Shown: positions 7,839 through 16,746, numbered from the stretch's first letter. The stretch is 64,000 bases of DNA from Flavipsychrobacter stenotrophus (GCF_002954265.1 NZ_PPSL01000002.1:372001-436000); one strand, 5' to 3'. The notes: generated by a model from the letters alone, not told the origin. A program made the numbers and translations.

Positions 7839-8915
7839 CTAAACTATACTCATCAAGCTATAAGCGGCTATGAGCGGGCTTTGTTTTTTGGAAAGTTCAT
7901 GTCCACGCTCGCCCATGAGGAGGAGTTCTTTATCGGTGGCGGACATGAGCCGGATAATGGCTTGTTTGAGGCTTTCTTTATTGCCGCTTTCGAAGATGAA
8001 GCCGTTGTAGTTGTTGACGACCATATCATCGGCTGCGCCAACGTTGGTGGAGCAGATGACGGGGAGACCCAGCATGGCAAATTCATGTACCACTACGCCC
8101 CATGGTTCTTTGACGCTGGGCAGGCAATAGGCGGTCCAGTCCTTGCTGTTCTCAGCCAGCTCTGCGCCGCTCATAAAGCCTTTGATATTGATAAATGGTT
8201 CATTGGCAGAGATCTCATCTCCGCTGCCCACAAGGGTGAGTTGCCAGTCGTTATTGAGTTCTTTGCGGGCAGCAAGGAATGCATCTATGAGTATGTCTAT
8301 ACCTTTTGTTTTGGCGAAGCGGCCGGCATAGACGAGGTTGTGCGGAACACGCTGTTGTTTGTGGGTCCTGTTCTTTTCATATGCGCCTGCAAATACGCGG
8401 CTGTCTGCTGTGAGCAGGTTGCTAATGATGCGTTCGTTGGGGTAGCCCATTCTACGGGCAAATTCATATTGCCTGCGGCCGGGCACCCAGAAGTAATCGA
8501 AGTATTTACCGTAGAGGCGATGGCTCATTATGGCAGCCAATTTTTGTTTATTTGTACCTTCCCACTGGTTGTCGCTGCCGGTTACGATCTTACATTTGCT
8601 CCAGCTCTTCATGTCCATGATGCCTTCGAGGTAGAGGGCATCCATGCGGCCGGAGACGTACATGATAAAGGGATCGATGCGTTTGAGGAAGGCGATAATG
8701 GATTGTTTATCGAATGCAGATCGTTTATGAAAGGTGATGCCTTTTTCGTTTTCAGGGACAAACGGGGTGCGTTTGTTCTGGTCCCAGCTAATGCACTCCA
8801 CCTCTACGTTAAATTCTTCCACAAGGGCCCGCATCACCGATATGGCATAGGGCATTATCTCAGAATACAGGTAAACGATCTTTTTCAATGTTGTGTTGTT
8901 TAATGTTTCATTCAA
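7839..8915 (-). CDS. Glycosyltransferase family 4-type protein
   Basis: 358 aa, GT-B fold. It would move a sugar from a nucleotide donor to a cell-surface glycan or glycolipid. The C-terminal half has the Glycos_transf_1 pattern: NLVYAGRFAKTKGIDILIDA, a WQLTLVGSGDE strand, and the E-x7-E motif in EPWGVVVHEFAMLGLPVI (two Glu contacting the donor). The N-terminal acceptor half is less conserved. A second GT-B enzyme lies about 360 bp upstream on the same strand, so both may serve one polysaccharide pathway, but a repeat-filled gap separates them. Acceptor and sugar cannot be told. Confidence 0.85.
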   Translation of the reverse strand: MNETLNNTTLKKIVYLYSEIMPYAISVMRALVEEFNVEVECISWDQNKRTPFVPENEKGITFHKRSAFDKQSIIAFLKRIDPFIMYVSGRMDALYLEGIMDMKSWSKCKIVTGSDNQWEGTNKQKLAAIMSHRLYGKYFDYFWVPGRRQYEFARRMGYPNERIISNLLTADSRVFAGAYEKNRTHKQQRVPHNLVYAGRFAKTKGIDILIDAFLAARKELNNDWQLTLVGSGDEISANEPFINIKGFMSGAELAENSKDWTAYCLPSVKEPWGVVVHEFAMLGLPVICSTNVGAADDMVVNNYNGFIFESGNKESLKQAIIRLMSATDKELLLMGERGHELSKKQSPLIAAYSLMSIV

Positions 8916-9273
8916 TTTAATTCACCCGCCGATTGTTGCGACCCTAAGGGGCGCTGTGTTGAAGGCTGGTATTTTGCTACAAAACTTTTGACCCTACGGG
9001 GCAATGACAATTAATGTAACAAGTCTCTCACTTCTCTTACTTAGCTATGTCGCCCTTACAGGGCTAGGGTTCTGTAGTCATTTGTTCGAGGGGTTGAAAC
9101 CCCTCGCTATTTATGTCGCCCTTTCAGGGCTTTATGTTTAATAAGGGAGCATCCTTATTGCGTCAAAACGAGTACGTCCTGATGTTGTTATCACCCCCGA
9201 TTTTGGGCAAACTACGTTGCCCAAAATAGTCCCCTTTTAAAATAAGAGGGGAATTGTTGCTTAGTGCATAAAG
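8916..9273. other. Gene-free gap with several repeat types
   Basis: No coding region seen. It contains a GACCCTACGGGGCAATGAC unit (8991-9009, also found in related form at 31980-32004), GCCCTTACAGGGC (near 9049), a GAGGGGTTGAAACCCCTC hairpin (9089-9106, repeated at 15742-15759), and GCCCTTTCAGGGC (near 9117). Confidence 0.6.
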
Positions 9274-10263
9274 TTACAACCTACTCAACTCTTCATACAC
9301 TTCTGCGTACTGTTGTGCTATGATTTCGTATTGATAGGGTGTTATGTTTTTCAGGCCTTTTTGTACTACTTCATTATATAGTCCGCGATCATTAATTAGT
9401 CTGTCTATTGCTGCGCCAATTTCTTCCGGCTTTGTTGGGTCTACCAGTAAGCAGGTGTCTTCGGCCACTTCTTTCATGGCGCCGATGTTGCTTGTAATTA
9501 CCGGTCGACCAACCGATTGCGCTTCAATGATGGGCATGCCGAAACCTTCATAAAATGAGGCCATAAACATGATGTCACATTCTTTATAGCGGGTATATAC
9601 TTCTTCGTCAGTTAGCTTGCTGTAGAGTGTATGGGCAATGCCATAGTCTTTTAGTTTTGCCGTATCAGCATCTGATGGCCACCCGATAATATCGAGGTGC
9701 ACATTTCTGCCTTTAGCAGCTTCAAGTAAGCCATTGAGGTTTTTATGCACCCCGGTTCCCATCATAAGGATGCGTGGCACATTATGCAACTGAGTTTTTT
9801 CTGAATATTGAAATATGGGCTTTACCGGATCGTAGATGAGCCTTATTCTGTCTTCGGGAAAATTGAAGTATTCAGTGAGTTTGTTGTAGGTAAATTTTGA
9901 TACAACGGTAACTATATCCACATATTTGAGTGGTAGCTGAAACCAGAATAGCTTATAGATGAGGAAGTGTAGCTTACTTCTGTTCTTCAATGTGTCGTAA
10001 TGACCCATGTCGTGAACAGTAAGTATGTTTTTCTTTCCCCTAAGGCCTAATGCCAGGAAGTTGACATCACCGGTGATGTGATTGATTACATCAGCATGTT
10101 TGCCGGCCAGCATGGTATTCTGATAGCGGGATAGTGCAGGATCGCAATAAAATTCTTTGATCTCTACTTTCCCTTTCAGGCAATCTTTTACTAACCTGAA
10201 TATACCTTCTATAGAAACTCCTGTTTTTCTTGGCTCTCTGTAGAAGTATGTTACTGACTGCAT
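9274..10263 (-). CDS. Glycosyltransferase family 4-type protein
   Basis: 329 aa, GT-B fold. The N-terminal half has a TVHDMGHYD block and VTVVSKFTYNKL, typical of family-4 glycosyltransferases. The C-terminal half has PRILMMGTGVHKNLNGLLEA (donor-binding start) and the E-x7-E motif in EGFGMPIIEAQSVGRPVITS. It would work at the cytoplasmic face in surface polysaccharide assembly. The beta-sandwich protein gene lies 68 bp upstream on the same strand. Sugar specificity unknown. Confidence 0.87.
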   Translation of the reverse strand: MQSVTYFYREPRKTGVSIEGIFRLVKDCLKGKVEIKEFYCDPALSRYQNTMLAGKHADVINHITGDVNFLALGLRGKKNILTVHDMGHYDTLKNRSKLHFLIYKLFWFQLPLKYVDIVTVVSKFTYNKLTEYFNFPEDRIRLIYDPVKPIFQYSEKTQLHNVPRILMMGTGVHKNLNGLLEAAKGRNVHLDIIGWPSDADTAKLKDYGIAHTLYSKLTDEEVYTRYKECDIMFMASFYEGFGMPIIEAQSVGRPVITSNIGAMKEVAEDTCLLVDPTKPEEIGAAIDRLINDRGLYNEVVQKGLKNITPYQYEIIAQQYAEVYEELSRL

Positions 10264-10331
10264 ATGTAATTAAATATTGGAACGCGGGCTAAAGATAGAA
10301 AATAATTTTGCGGCGGGCGGTTATCAAACTA

Positions 10332-10919
10332 TCAATCCTCAAAACCCAGGTTTTCGGGCAGGCGTTTTTGGGAGGTGTCGCACATGACATCAGTAACAAC
10401 GATGGTTGACGGACCAACTTCTTCGAAGTTGATATCATCGAACCATACCTGGCCGGGGCCGTGAAGCAAGGCGCCAAAAGTGATCTTAGATGCGTTCAAT
10501 GGTACGTCCAGCTCTATAGCGTATTGTGTCCAGTTCGTATTGTTCTTGATCGGGCGATCGTGCATGTTATCGAATGATATTGGCTCTTTACTGCCCTCTT
10601 TATCTACCCTGAGGTAGAAGCCCGCCCATGCTGTTACTCCACGCGACTTCATGTAGCCGGTCATTTTTATCCTTTTCCCTAAATAGTTTTGAGACGATAT
10701 AGTTTGTATGAGTGAAGCGTATTCGTCTCCGAAGTATTCTTTTTTGCTCGCGCGTATAACGCCACAGGCCTTGCCTTCGTGGCCGTTGATCTTGAAAAGT
10801 CCCAGCTCATATTTGTCGGGGGCAGAGCCAGATATACGCCATCCTTTAGGGATGAGGAAGGAGCATAAAAATACTATTATGCCTATAAATAGTAGATTAG
10901 CGGGTAGGCTGTTTTTCAT
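10332..10919 (-). CDS. Membrane-anchored beta-sandwich (CBM-like) protein
   Basis: 195 aa. One N-terminal hydrophobic segment (~8-24) that looks like an anchor or signal. The rest is rich in beta strands and ends in WTQYAIELDVP, FGALLHGPG and VWFDDINFEEV, a pattern seen in jelly-roll carbohydrate-binding-like domains. Its place next to glycosyltransferase genes fits a cell-envelope glycan role, but this is inference. No family name can be assigned with certainty. Confidence 0.6.
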   Translation of the reverse strand: MKNSLPANLLFIGIIVFLCSFLIPKGWRISGSAPDKYELGLFKINGHEGKACGVIRASKKEYFGDEYASLIQTISSQNYLGKRIKMTGYMKSRGVTAWAGFYLRVDKEGSKEPISFDNMHDRPIKNNTNWTQYAIELDVPLNASKITFGALLHGPGQVWFDDINFEEVGPSTIVVTDVMCDTSQKRLPENLGFED

Positions 10920-10974
10920 ACTTAAAGTTACCGGGAATAATGTGATTTTTTATGGGTTGGCACGCTAGTGTTAC

Positions 10975-11150
10975 GTGTCGGGTTGGAGATCTGATAAAGA
11001 TGTCGAAAAGTTACTAAAGCCCTTAGATAAGGGTAACCCCTGACGGGCAATGTCCCTTTTTTGTTAGGTTTTACTACAAACCGCTAGACCCCAGGGGACA
11101 TATAACGAGCTGTTTTACTCTTTTCGAACACTTGTGGTTCGAGACCCGAT
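10975..11150 (-). repeat. 176-bp CGGGTC/GACCCG element, copy B
   Basis: Reverse complement matches 975-1148 from end to end, including the terminal CGGGTC and ACCCGACAC. Internal blocks GTTCGAAAAGAGTAAAAC and GTTTGTAGTAAAAC are the same or nearly so. Confidence 0.8.
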
Positions 11151-11202
11151 AAACTGTTTAGTCAATAGAGCGCTGTGTTACGTTTTGCGATAGTGGAGGT
11201 TC

Positions 11203-11254
11203 GGAAGCGAGACGCTTCCATGAATGGGACGAAGCGGGACGCTTCGACCAGTGG
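11203..11254 (+). repeat. Double-hairpin element, copy 2
   Basis: GGAAGCGAGACGCTTCC, spacer CATGAATG-like, then GGACGAAGCGGGACGCTTCG followed by ACCAGTGG. Confidence 0.7.
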
Positions 11255-11299
11255 ATGAGGCTCTTTCAGAGCTAGTTCATTTGCTTATTTCAATGACAT

Positions 11300-11413
11300 T
11301 GCCTGACAGGGCAATGTCCCTTTTTTGTTAGGTTTTACTACAAACCGCAAGTTCACAGGGGATATATAACGAGCTGACTCGCCCTTTTCGAACACTTATG
11401 GTCGGAGATTCGT
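11300..11413 (-). repeat. CGGGTC element, copy C (truncated)
   Basis: Matches the left two thirds of copies A and B (ACTACAAACCGC, TATAACGAGCTG, TTTTCGAACACTT on the plus strand). The right third of the element is missing. Confidence 0.7.
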
Positions 11414-11489
11414 TAAATTATGTAGTCATGAGCGTGCTAGGCTAATTCTCACGACGGTGAGCGTCGAGTTGCGAACCTTTGTTTTCGGG

Positions 11490-11589
11490 AATCGGGAGAT
11501 TCCCTACCGATAGGACGAAGTCGGAAGACTTCGTCCAGCGCAGGGACGCTGCCATGAATGGGACGAAGCGGGACGCTTCGTCCAGTGGG
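11490..11589 (+). repeat. Double-hairpin elements, copy 3 (composite)
   Basis: A run of hairpins: GGGAGATTCCC, GGACGAAGTCGGAAGACTTCG, CAGGGACGCTG and GGACGAAGCGGGACGCTTCG followed by TCCAGTGG. It looks like two units fused or one expanded unit. Confidence 0.6.
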
Positions 11590-11711
11590 AATGCTACTAC
11601 GTACTCAAAGATAACCGGCCCGATGAGCCAGTCGGGAGACTGGCAACCGCCAGGACCCCGAAATAATCGGGATAAACTGCGACAGAGTCTACGCCCAGCA
11701 CCTTGTCTTTA

Positions 11712-12407
11712 CTATGGTGCTACAGGCACATCTGCTTTTTTATCGGCACTGCTGAAGACGTATTGTACGAGGTTGGCACCCATTTGCAGGGCGGCTATGT
11801 GTTTTTCGGGACTGTCGTGGTGTACCTCGTAGTCTTCCCAACCGTCGCCAAGGTCGGTCTCGTAGCTGTAAAAGCATACCAGGCGCCCCTTGTAAATAAG
11901 GCCATATCCCTTAGGTGGCTTGTTATCATGCTCGTGTACCTTAGGGAGTCCATTAGGGAAATTGAACTTCTGGTGATAGATAGCGTAGGTAAATGGCAGC
12001 TCTACCAATTCCAGTTCGGGGAATACCTTCTTTAGTGCCGGGCGAACATAAGGATCAAGGCCGTAGTTGTCATCTATATGCAGGAATCCACCCGCTTCAA
12101 GGTATTTACGCAGGTTGGTAGCTTCGGCATCGCTAAGCGCCCAGCGGCCATGGCCTGTCATGTGTACAAAGGGATAGTTGAACAGCTCGTTGCTACCTAC
12201 TTCTACCCTTGCTTCCTGCAGGCTGAAAGTAGTATGCAATTGCTCATTGCAATAGGCTGCAAGATTCTTTAAAGAAGTAGGATTGGCATACCAGTCGCCG
12301 CCGCCATTGTAGACAAGAAGTGCCAATTTTATATTCTGTGCAGACACCTGCATGCTTATGAACAAGCAAATAAATAAAACGCAGTATCTCTTAATCCTTC
12401 CCATCAT
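11712..12407 (-). CDS. DUF4159 domain-containing secreted protein
   Basis: 231 aa (230 if the second Met at 12404 is used). Signal peptide at ~8-24 ending SAQ. The mature part has FVHMTGHGRWALSDAE, LRKYLEAGGFLHIDDNYG and GLDPYVRPALKKVFPE, the DUF4159 pattern; the fold is related to glutamine amidotransferase-like domains of unknown substrate. Its start overlaps the rsmE stop by 14-17 bases, so the two are probably translated together, although no functional link is known. Confidence 0.85.
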   Translation of the reverse strand: MMGRIKRYCVLFICLFISMQVSAQNIKLALLVYNGGGDWYANPTSLKNLAAYCNEQLHTTFSLQEARVEVGSNELFNYPFVHMTGHGRWALSDAEATNLRKYLEAGGFLHIDDNYGLDPYVRPALKKVFPELELVELPFTYAIYHQKFNFPNGLPKVHEHDNKPPKGYGLIYKGRLVCFYSYETDLGDGWEDYEVHHDSPEKHIAALQMGANLVQYVFSSADKKADVPVAP

Positions 12408-13119
12408 TGATCATGTTAAAATGCGCACAAGCTGCTATGGCTGCGGTTTCTGTGCGTAAGCGCTGGTTGCCCAACGTCACGGGTTTAAAACCATAGTCCA
12501 TACACAAACTTACTTCATCAAATCTGAAATCCCCTTCAGGGCCGATAAGTATAACAGTTTCTGAACTTGGTTTTAACATTTCTGCAAACGGGGTTCTTGG
12601 CTGCTCACTAATGCAATGGGCAATGTACTTGTCTTTGATGTGGCCGAACTTTTTTACTACCTCCGCAATGGTCATCATGTCAGACAGTTCGGGCATGTAA
12701 TCCTGTTGCGATTGCAGCAATGCCGATGTCAACAACTTCTCCCAACGTTCCTGCCTGAAATGTACTTTCTCAGACCGTGCGGCAGAGATAGGTGTAATGG
12801 AGGCAACACCCAACTCAGTAGCTTTTTCAAGCAGCCATTCGTTGCGGCTGTTGTTTTTGGTAAATGCCACGCAAAGGTGCAGGCTGTGCTGCTTATGTTC
12901 GGAAAGAGTAACCTGCTGCAGTACTACATCGCACCTGTGTCTTTCGGCACTTCTGATGGTTCCTACCGCAACATTTCCTTTACCGTCGGTAATCCTCAGC
13001 TCATCACCTGCTTCCATTCTCAACACCTGCCATATATGTTTGGCCGTTGCATCGTCGAGGGTTATCGTTTCGTTTTCTATTAACTTTCCATTAAAATAAA
13101 ATCTAGCGAGATTGGGCAT
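12391..13119 (-). CDS. rsmE: 16S rRNA (uracil-1498-N3)-methyltransferase
   Basis: 242 aa SPOUT-class enzyme that uses S-adenosylmethionine to methylate U1498 of 16S rRNA. The knotted C-terminal domain shows VILIGPEGDFRFDEV and VTLGNQRLRTETAAIAA, the family's SAM-binding loops. The N-terminal PUA-like part starts MPNLARFYFNGK and has HIWQVLRMEAGDELRITDG. Gene order ECF sigma factor, rsmE, DUF4159 on one strand with short gaps suggests one transcript. Confidence 0.95.
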   Translation of the reverse strand: MPNLARFYFNGKLIENETITLDDATAKHIWQVLRMEAGDELRITDGKGNVAVGTIRSAERHRCDVVLQQVTLSEHKQHSLHLCVAFTKNNSRNEWLLEKATELGVASITPISAARSEKVHFRQERWEKLLTSALLQSQQDYMPELSDMMTIAEVVKKFGHIKDKYIAHCISEQPRTPFAEMLKPSSETVILIGPEGDFRFDEVSLCMDYGFKPVTLGNQRLRTETAAIAACAHFNMINDGKD

Positions 13120-13143
13120 CCTGCAAAATAAAGAAAAAATTTA

Positions 13144-13722
13144 TTAACGTAAAACCATTTGGTTATCAGTTACCATTTTTCTCAAATTAAGAAGTGCATA
13201 GCGCATTCTACCCAAGGCAGTATTGATACTTACACCTGTAAGTTCTGATATCTGCTTGAAACTCTGATCGGCATATATGCGCATTACTATAACTTCTCTC
13301 TGCTCCTCGGGTAGTAATTCCACCATTTTGCGTACGCTTTCGTGTACCTGGCGGGTCTCAATACCATCAGAAGCCATATCGCCGGCACCAAAAAGTACGG
13401 AGATATCCTGTCCGTCGGGCAGGGAGATAGGCACTTGCTGGCGGGAGCGGCGGAAATGATCCATACACAAGTTATGACCCACTCTTATAGCCCATGGCAA
13501 AAATTTGCCCTGCTCGGAGTAGCGGCCACCTTTTATGGTTTTAATGATCTTTAAGAAGGTATCCTGAAAAATGTCTTCGGCCAGGTACTTATCTTTCACC
13601 AACATGTATATAGAAGTATATACTTTGTCTTTGTGACGGGTGATGAGTACTTCAAGGGCTCTTTCATTACCTTCTGTATAGGCATGGGCTAACTGGGCGT
13701 CAGAATACTGGGATAACTGCAT
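13144..13722 (-). CDS. ECF-type RNA polymerase sigma factor
   Basis: 192 aa from the Met at 13722 (MQLSQYSDAQL); an upstream Met at 13773 would add 17 residues that do not look like a sigma N-terminus. Region 2: ALEVLITRHKDKVYTSIYML, DIFQDTFLKI, GKFLPWAIRVGHNLCMDHFR. Region 4: LPEEQREVIVMRIYADQSFK, then a helix-turn-helix with TGVSINTALGRMRYALLNLR. It would direct RNA polymerase to a special promoter set. No anti-sigma gene is adjacent, so it may be controlled at expression level. Confidence 0.92.
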   Translation of the reverse strand: MQLSQYSDAQLAHAYTEGNERALEVLITRHKDKVYTSIYMLVKDKYLAEDIFQDTFLKIIKTIKGGRYSEQGKFLPWAIRVGHNLCMDHFRRSRQQVPISLPDGQDISVLFGAGDMASDGIETRQVHESVRKMVELLPEEQREVIVMRIYADQSFKQISELTGVSINTALGRMRYALLNLRKMVTDNQMVLR

Positions 13723-14038
13723 AAATCTACTTTTTAGAACGTGGCATATAGGGGTGCCAACTGTTGTTTGCAATAATGTTAAAGTAGAAGTATGTTCGCT
13801 ATAGAAGAGATTTTAAGATTAAATACGATGCAAAAAAGTCAAAAAAAACGACACTACCAAAATTAAATTAACACTTCAGAATGTCGTTTTTTAACTGTTC
13901 CTATATACTAAGACGACAAATGAAGAAGAAACGTTAGTAATTTTCTAAAAAAATGTTGAAGATTTTTATTTCGAATGTTTTATCGCCGTTTTTAATCAAT
14001 AGTTTATAAAGTATTAGAGCAACTGAGGCGTAATAACC
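13723..14038. other. AT-rich gap upstream of the sigma factor
   Basis: No gene or strong repeat seen. Very AT-rich between 13800 and 14030. It should carry the promoter of the sigma factor operon, but I could not identify a clear TAnnTTTG element on the minus strand. Confidence 0.4.
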
Positions 14039-15133
14039 CTAATCCATTCGGCTGAGCCATTCCTCTAAAATGGGTTTATAAAGCTGGTATTTGTCGCTGA
14101 AAAGCGCTGAATGGCGGTTCATGTGCGCAAAAGCGGGCACCATTTTGGGGAGGTCTATGTTTTTCTGCGTTGCAGCCATGAAAAAGCGGGATTCGGAGAG
14201 GTAGGTAGCGAGATACTCCTGTTCGGTTTGTCCGGGAGTGGGAATAAGTATGCCACTCTTGCCAAGTAGCATAAGGTCCATAATGGTTGAGTAGCCGCTG
14301 CGGCAGACCACCACTGCAGCACCCTGTATAACATGGGCCAGTTCAGCGCCACCCAGCCGGGCATGGTACGTTATGTGACCGGGAATATCGGCAGGTGCGT
14401 TTTGCTCCTTTCCTGCCACAAAAACTACTTTACCGGTAAAGGCTTTGGCCTGCTGCCAGAGTATCTTTTCCAGGATAGATCTTTGCGGTTCGGGGCCGGA
14501 AAGCAATATGAGCAGATAGCCATCCCAATTTCTTTTAGGTCCGGCATCCTGAAACTGTGATAGCAGGCCAATATACTGAGCATCTAGCGGCAGGTGCTTA
14601 GGGTGAGATAGTTGTCCGCCGAGATTGATATCGCCTTTCACATCGGGTACCCAAACCCCGTCGAATTGTGCCAGAAATTTATAATGCAGCTTCTGTATCA
14701 ACCGGTTGGAACCCTTGCCCATTCCTGTTTGCACTTCCAACTGATGCGTGATAATGATGGACGGTACGCTCTGGTGATGCAGGCCATACCTGTTGTCTGA
14801 TATAATACCGTCTATATTGAGTTGTTTTATGTGGCGCTGCAGCCATTGCTCTTCCCTTTTTATAGCGGCACAGATTGAGGGAACACTACCCAGCAGGCTT
14901 ATCTTACCCAGCTTGTCGTGTGCGGAATAAGTGACATTATAGCCATCCAGATGAACGGTTTCTATATCGCCATAAATATTCTCAATAAATGACCGTTGCC
15001 AGTGGTTGCAAGCCACTATAACTTTGTGACCCAGCGCTTTGAGGTGGTTTATGATGGGAATGCAGCGCGTGGTATGCCCAAGCCCCCAGTCGAGTGGCGC
15101 CACCAATATTCGCTTGCTTATATTATTGCTCAA
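14039..15133 (-). CDS. GT28/MurG-like glycosyltransferase
   Basis: 364 aa GT-B protein. The N-terminus has RILVAPLDWGLGHTTRCIPI, a glycine-rich loop as in MurG- and UGT-type enzymes. The C-terminal half has LLILLSGPEPQRS, a VVCRSGYSTIMDLMLLGKSG block and IPTPGQTEQEYLA, the donor-binding pattern of GT28. Many Bacteroidota encode this protein as a single gene annotated as glycosyltransferase. Substrate unknown. The small plus-strand gene at 15161 begins 27 bp upstream in the opposite direction. Confidence 0.85.
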   Translation of the reverse strand: MSNNISKRILVAPLDWGLGHTTRCIPIINHLKALGHKVIVACNHWQRSFIENIYGDIETVHLDGYNVTYSAHDKLGKISLLGSVPSICAAIKREEQWLQRHIKQLNIDGIISDNRYGLHHQSVPSIIITHQLEVQTGMGKGSNRLIQKLHYKFLAQFDGVWVPDVKGDINLGGQLSHPKHLPLDAQYIGLLSQFQDAGPKRNWDGYLLILLSGPEPQRSILEKILWQQAKAFTGKVVFVAGKEQNAPADIPGHITYHARLGGAELAHVIQGAAVVVCRSGYSTIMDLMLLGKSGILIPTPGQTEQEYLATYLSESRFFMAATQKNIDLPKMVPAFAHMNRHSALFSDKYQLYKPILEEWLSRMD

Positions 15134-15160
15134 TAATTTCCCTATTTTTACAAAACTAGT

Positions 15161-15307
15161 ATGAAAAAGAAGATAGGGAGAATAATTATTTATACTTTTT
15201 TAGGATTTGCGTTGGTAGAACTAGCAGAAGGTTGTGTAAGCGCCAGTAAGAAGTGCGGCTGTGGCAGCGACCTGATGAATGCTTACAGGCGCCCGAGAAG
15301 AAGATAA
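15161..15307 (+). CDS. Small Cys-rich membrane or secreted protein (48 aa)
   Basis: Starts ATG at 15161 and stops TAA at 15305-15307. The protein begins MKKKIGRIIIYTFLGFALVE, a Lys-rich head with one hydrophobic segment, then EGCVSASKKCGCGSD and an Arg-rich tail ending RRPRRR. The first Cys could be a lipoprotein acylation site but the residues before it (AEG) fit a lipobox poorly. It is divergent to the GT28-like gene. Too small for confident family assignment; the ordered composition supports a real gene. Confidence 0.5.
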   Translation: MKKKIGRIIIYTFLGFALVELAEGCVSASKKCGCGSDLMNAYRRPRRR

Positions 15308-15319
15308 AAACTGTATTAT

Positions 15320-15559
15320 ATGTGGGAGAGACAAAACACGTGGATCCATTACGTTAAGAACATCATTGCTGCCGATATTTCATCAGCCATATTTTTGGCT
15401 TCCTTCCTGCGTCGCAGCAATATGAACAAAAGCTACATTGCCCACCTTGAGGCCATAGACCTGCAACGCTATAAGGCGATCAGCAAACAAAATAAGGTGA
15501 GGGCCGCGCTCAACGAAGCAGCGAGTACACCATTTATCTTTTTTGTAGGGAAGAACTGA
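15320..15559 (+). CDS. Small hypothetical protein (79 aa)
   Basis: Starts 12 bp after the 48-aa gene on the same strand, which suggests co-transcription. Sequence has a hydrophobic stretch NIIAADISSAIFLASFL and a charged C-terminal half. A later Met (15422) would give a 45-aa soluble peptide. No family recognised. Confidence 0.4.
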   Translation: MWERQNTWIHYVKNIIAADISSAIFLASFLRRSNMNKSYIAHLEAIDLQRYKAISKQNKVRAALNEAASTPFIFFVGKN

Positions 15560-15987
15560 GGAGTCTGAACCAATCCGCGTCTATAAACATCCGACACCTT
15601 CGGCATCGTTTTCCTGAGTTAATGCCAAATCTATAGACATCCGATACCTTCGGCATCATCGCAAGGACTCAAATGTCATATTGTCTGCTTACATTTTCAT
15701 GTCGCCCTTACAGGGCTTATGTATTGGATATTTTCTGTACGTGGGGTTGAAACCCCTCGCTATTTATGTCGCTCTTTCAGAGCTTGCTCCCTTGCGTTAG
15801 GGTAATGACACCAATAGAGCCGAATGTTGATATACAAATAATGAAAATCAAACGAGTAATTGTTATGAATGGGCAGATAAAAGTATTGTTAAGTGCATGT
15901 ATTCCGGTACAAGCCCAACTTTCTTTTAATTACTTTTGTCGTTTTTGGCCTATTATCTTATTTTAGCAGAATAGCACAACTAAGTGA
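15560..15987. other. Gap with repeats upstream of hydrolase
   Basis: Contains paired CTTCGG stem-loops (15580-15660), GCCCTTACAGGGC (near 15702), GGGGTTGAAACCCC (15743-15758) and GCTCTTTCAGAGC (near 15770). An open frame at 15766-15966 starts in the repeats and has no protein-like pattern. Confidence 0.6.
15580..15660. repeat. Paired CTTCGG stem-loop element, copy 3
   Basis: CTATAAACATCCGACACCTT and CTATAGACATCCGATACCTT, each continued by CGGCATC, separated by about 30 bp. Confidence 0.75.
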
Positions 15988-16746
15988 ATGGAATACGAAA
16001 TTAAACATTCTGGAAAATTCAATTACCTCGAAGAGGGTACCGGCGAGCCATTAGTACTTCTGCATGGCTTGTTTGGCGCATTGAGTAATTTCAAAGACCT
16101 GGTCGATCATTTTAAACAATCTTACAGGGTAATTATACCATTATTGCCTCTTTTTGACCTGACATTGCTGGAAACCAGCGTTGCCGGCCTATCGAGGTTT
16201 GTGACTAAGTTTATAGATCATCAGCAACTTAAAGATGTGCACCTACTGGGCAATTCACTAGGTGGCCATGTGGGTCTGGTGTATGTGTTAAAGCATCCTG
16301 AAAAAGTAAAGACCATCACGCTTACCGGCAGCTCGGGCCTGTTTGAGAACGGCATGGGCGAAACCTACCCTAAGCGTGGTGACAGAGAATATATACGCAA
16401 GAAAACAGAACTTACGTTTTACGACCCTAAAGTAGCTACCAAAGAACTGGTTGATGAGGTATTTGAGATAGTGAACTCACGAATGAAGGCGCTGAAGATC
16501 ATATCATTAGCGCGCTCAGCCATCAAACACAACCTGGGTGATGAACTGAACACGATAACTACGCCTACGTGCCTGATATGGGGTAAGAACGATACGATAA
16601 CGCCACCAATGGTAGCCGAAGAGTTCAAGACACTGATCCCTAATTCGGAACTGCACTGGATAGACAAGTGCGGGCATGCGCCGATGATGGAAGTGCCTGA
16701 AGAGTTTAATAAGATCCTTGCCGAGTTTTTGAACAAACACAAATAA
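15988..16746 (+). CDS. Alpha/beta-fold hydrolase
   Basis: 252 aa. Catalytic triad visible: nucleophile Ser90 in GNSLGG (88-93), Asp202 in GKNDTITP, His230 in KCGHAPMMEVP. The oxyanion-hole motif LLHGLFG is at 24-30. Such enzymes cleave esters, thioesters or C-C bonds; the substrate cannot be told here. No signal peptide, so cytoplasmic. The CBS-domain gene follows by about 100 bp on the same strand. Confidence 0.92.
   Translation: MEYEIKHSGKFNYLEEGTGEPLVLLHGLFGALSNFKDLVDHFKQSYRVIIPLLPLFDLTLLETSVAGLSRFVTKFIDHQQLKDVHLLGNSLGGHVGLVYVLKHPEKVKTITLTGSSGLFENGMGETYPKRGDREYIRKKTELTFYDPKVATKELVDEVFEIVNSRMKALKIISLARSAIKHNLGDELNTITTPTCLIWGKNDTITPPMVAEEFKTLIPNSELHWIDKCGHAPMMEVPEEFNKILAEFLNKHK

Larger units (their letters stand above)
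10920..11711. other. Gene-free repeat-rich stretch
   Basis: Contains two minus-oriented copies of the 174-176 bp element (10975-11150 full, 11300-11413 truncated), two double-hairpin elements (11203-11254 and 11490-11589) and a GCTCTTTCAGAGC hairpin (near 11264). Open frames here, including one at 11479-11832, run through the palindromes and show no protein-like composition. Confidence 0.7.

Noticed and set aside
7881-8903. Long plus-strand open frame (340 codons) opposite the glycosyltransferase
   Set aside because: It mirrors the minus-strand gene with clear E-x7-E glycosyltransferase motifs. The plus frame has no recognisable domain.
11479-11832. Plus-strand open frame of 117 codons
   Set aside because: Runs through double-hairpin repeats and into the DUF4159 gene; no protein-like pattern.
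15766-15966. 66-codon open frame upstream of the hydrolase
   Set aside because: Starts within GCTCTTTCAGAGC repeat DNA and shows no signal peptide or domain pattern.
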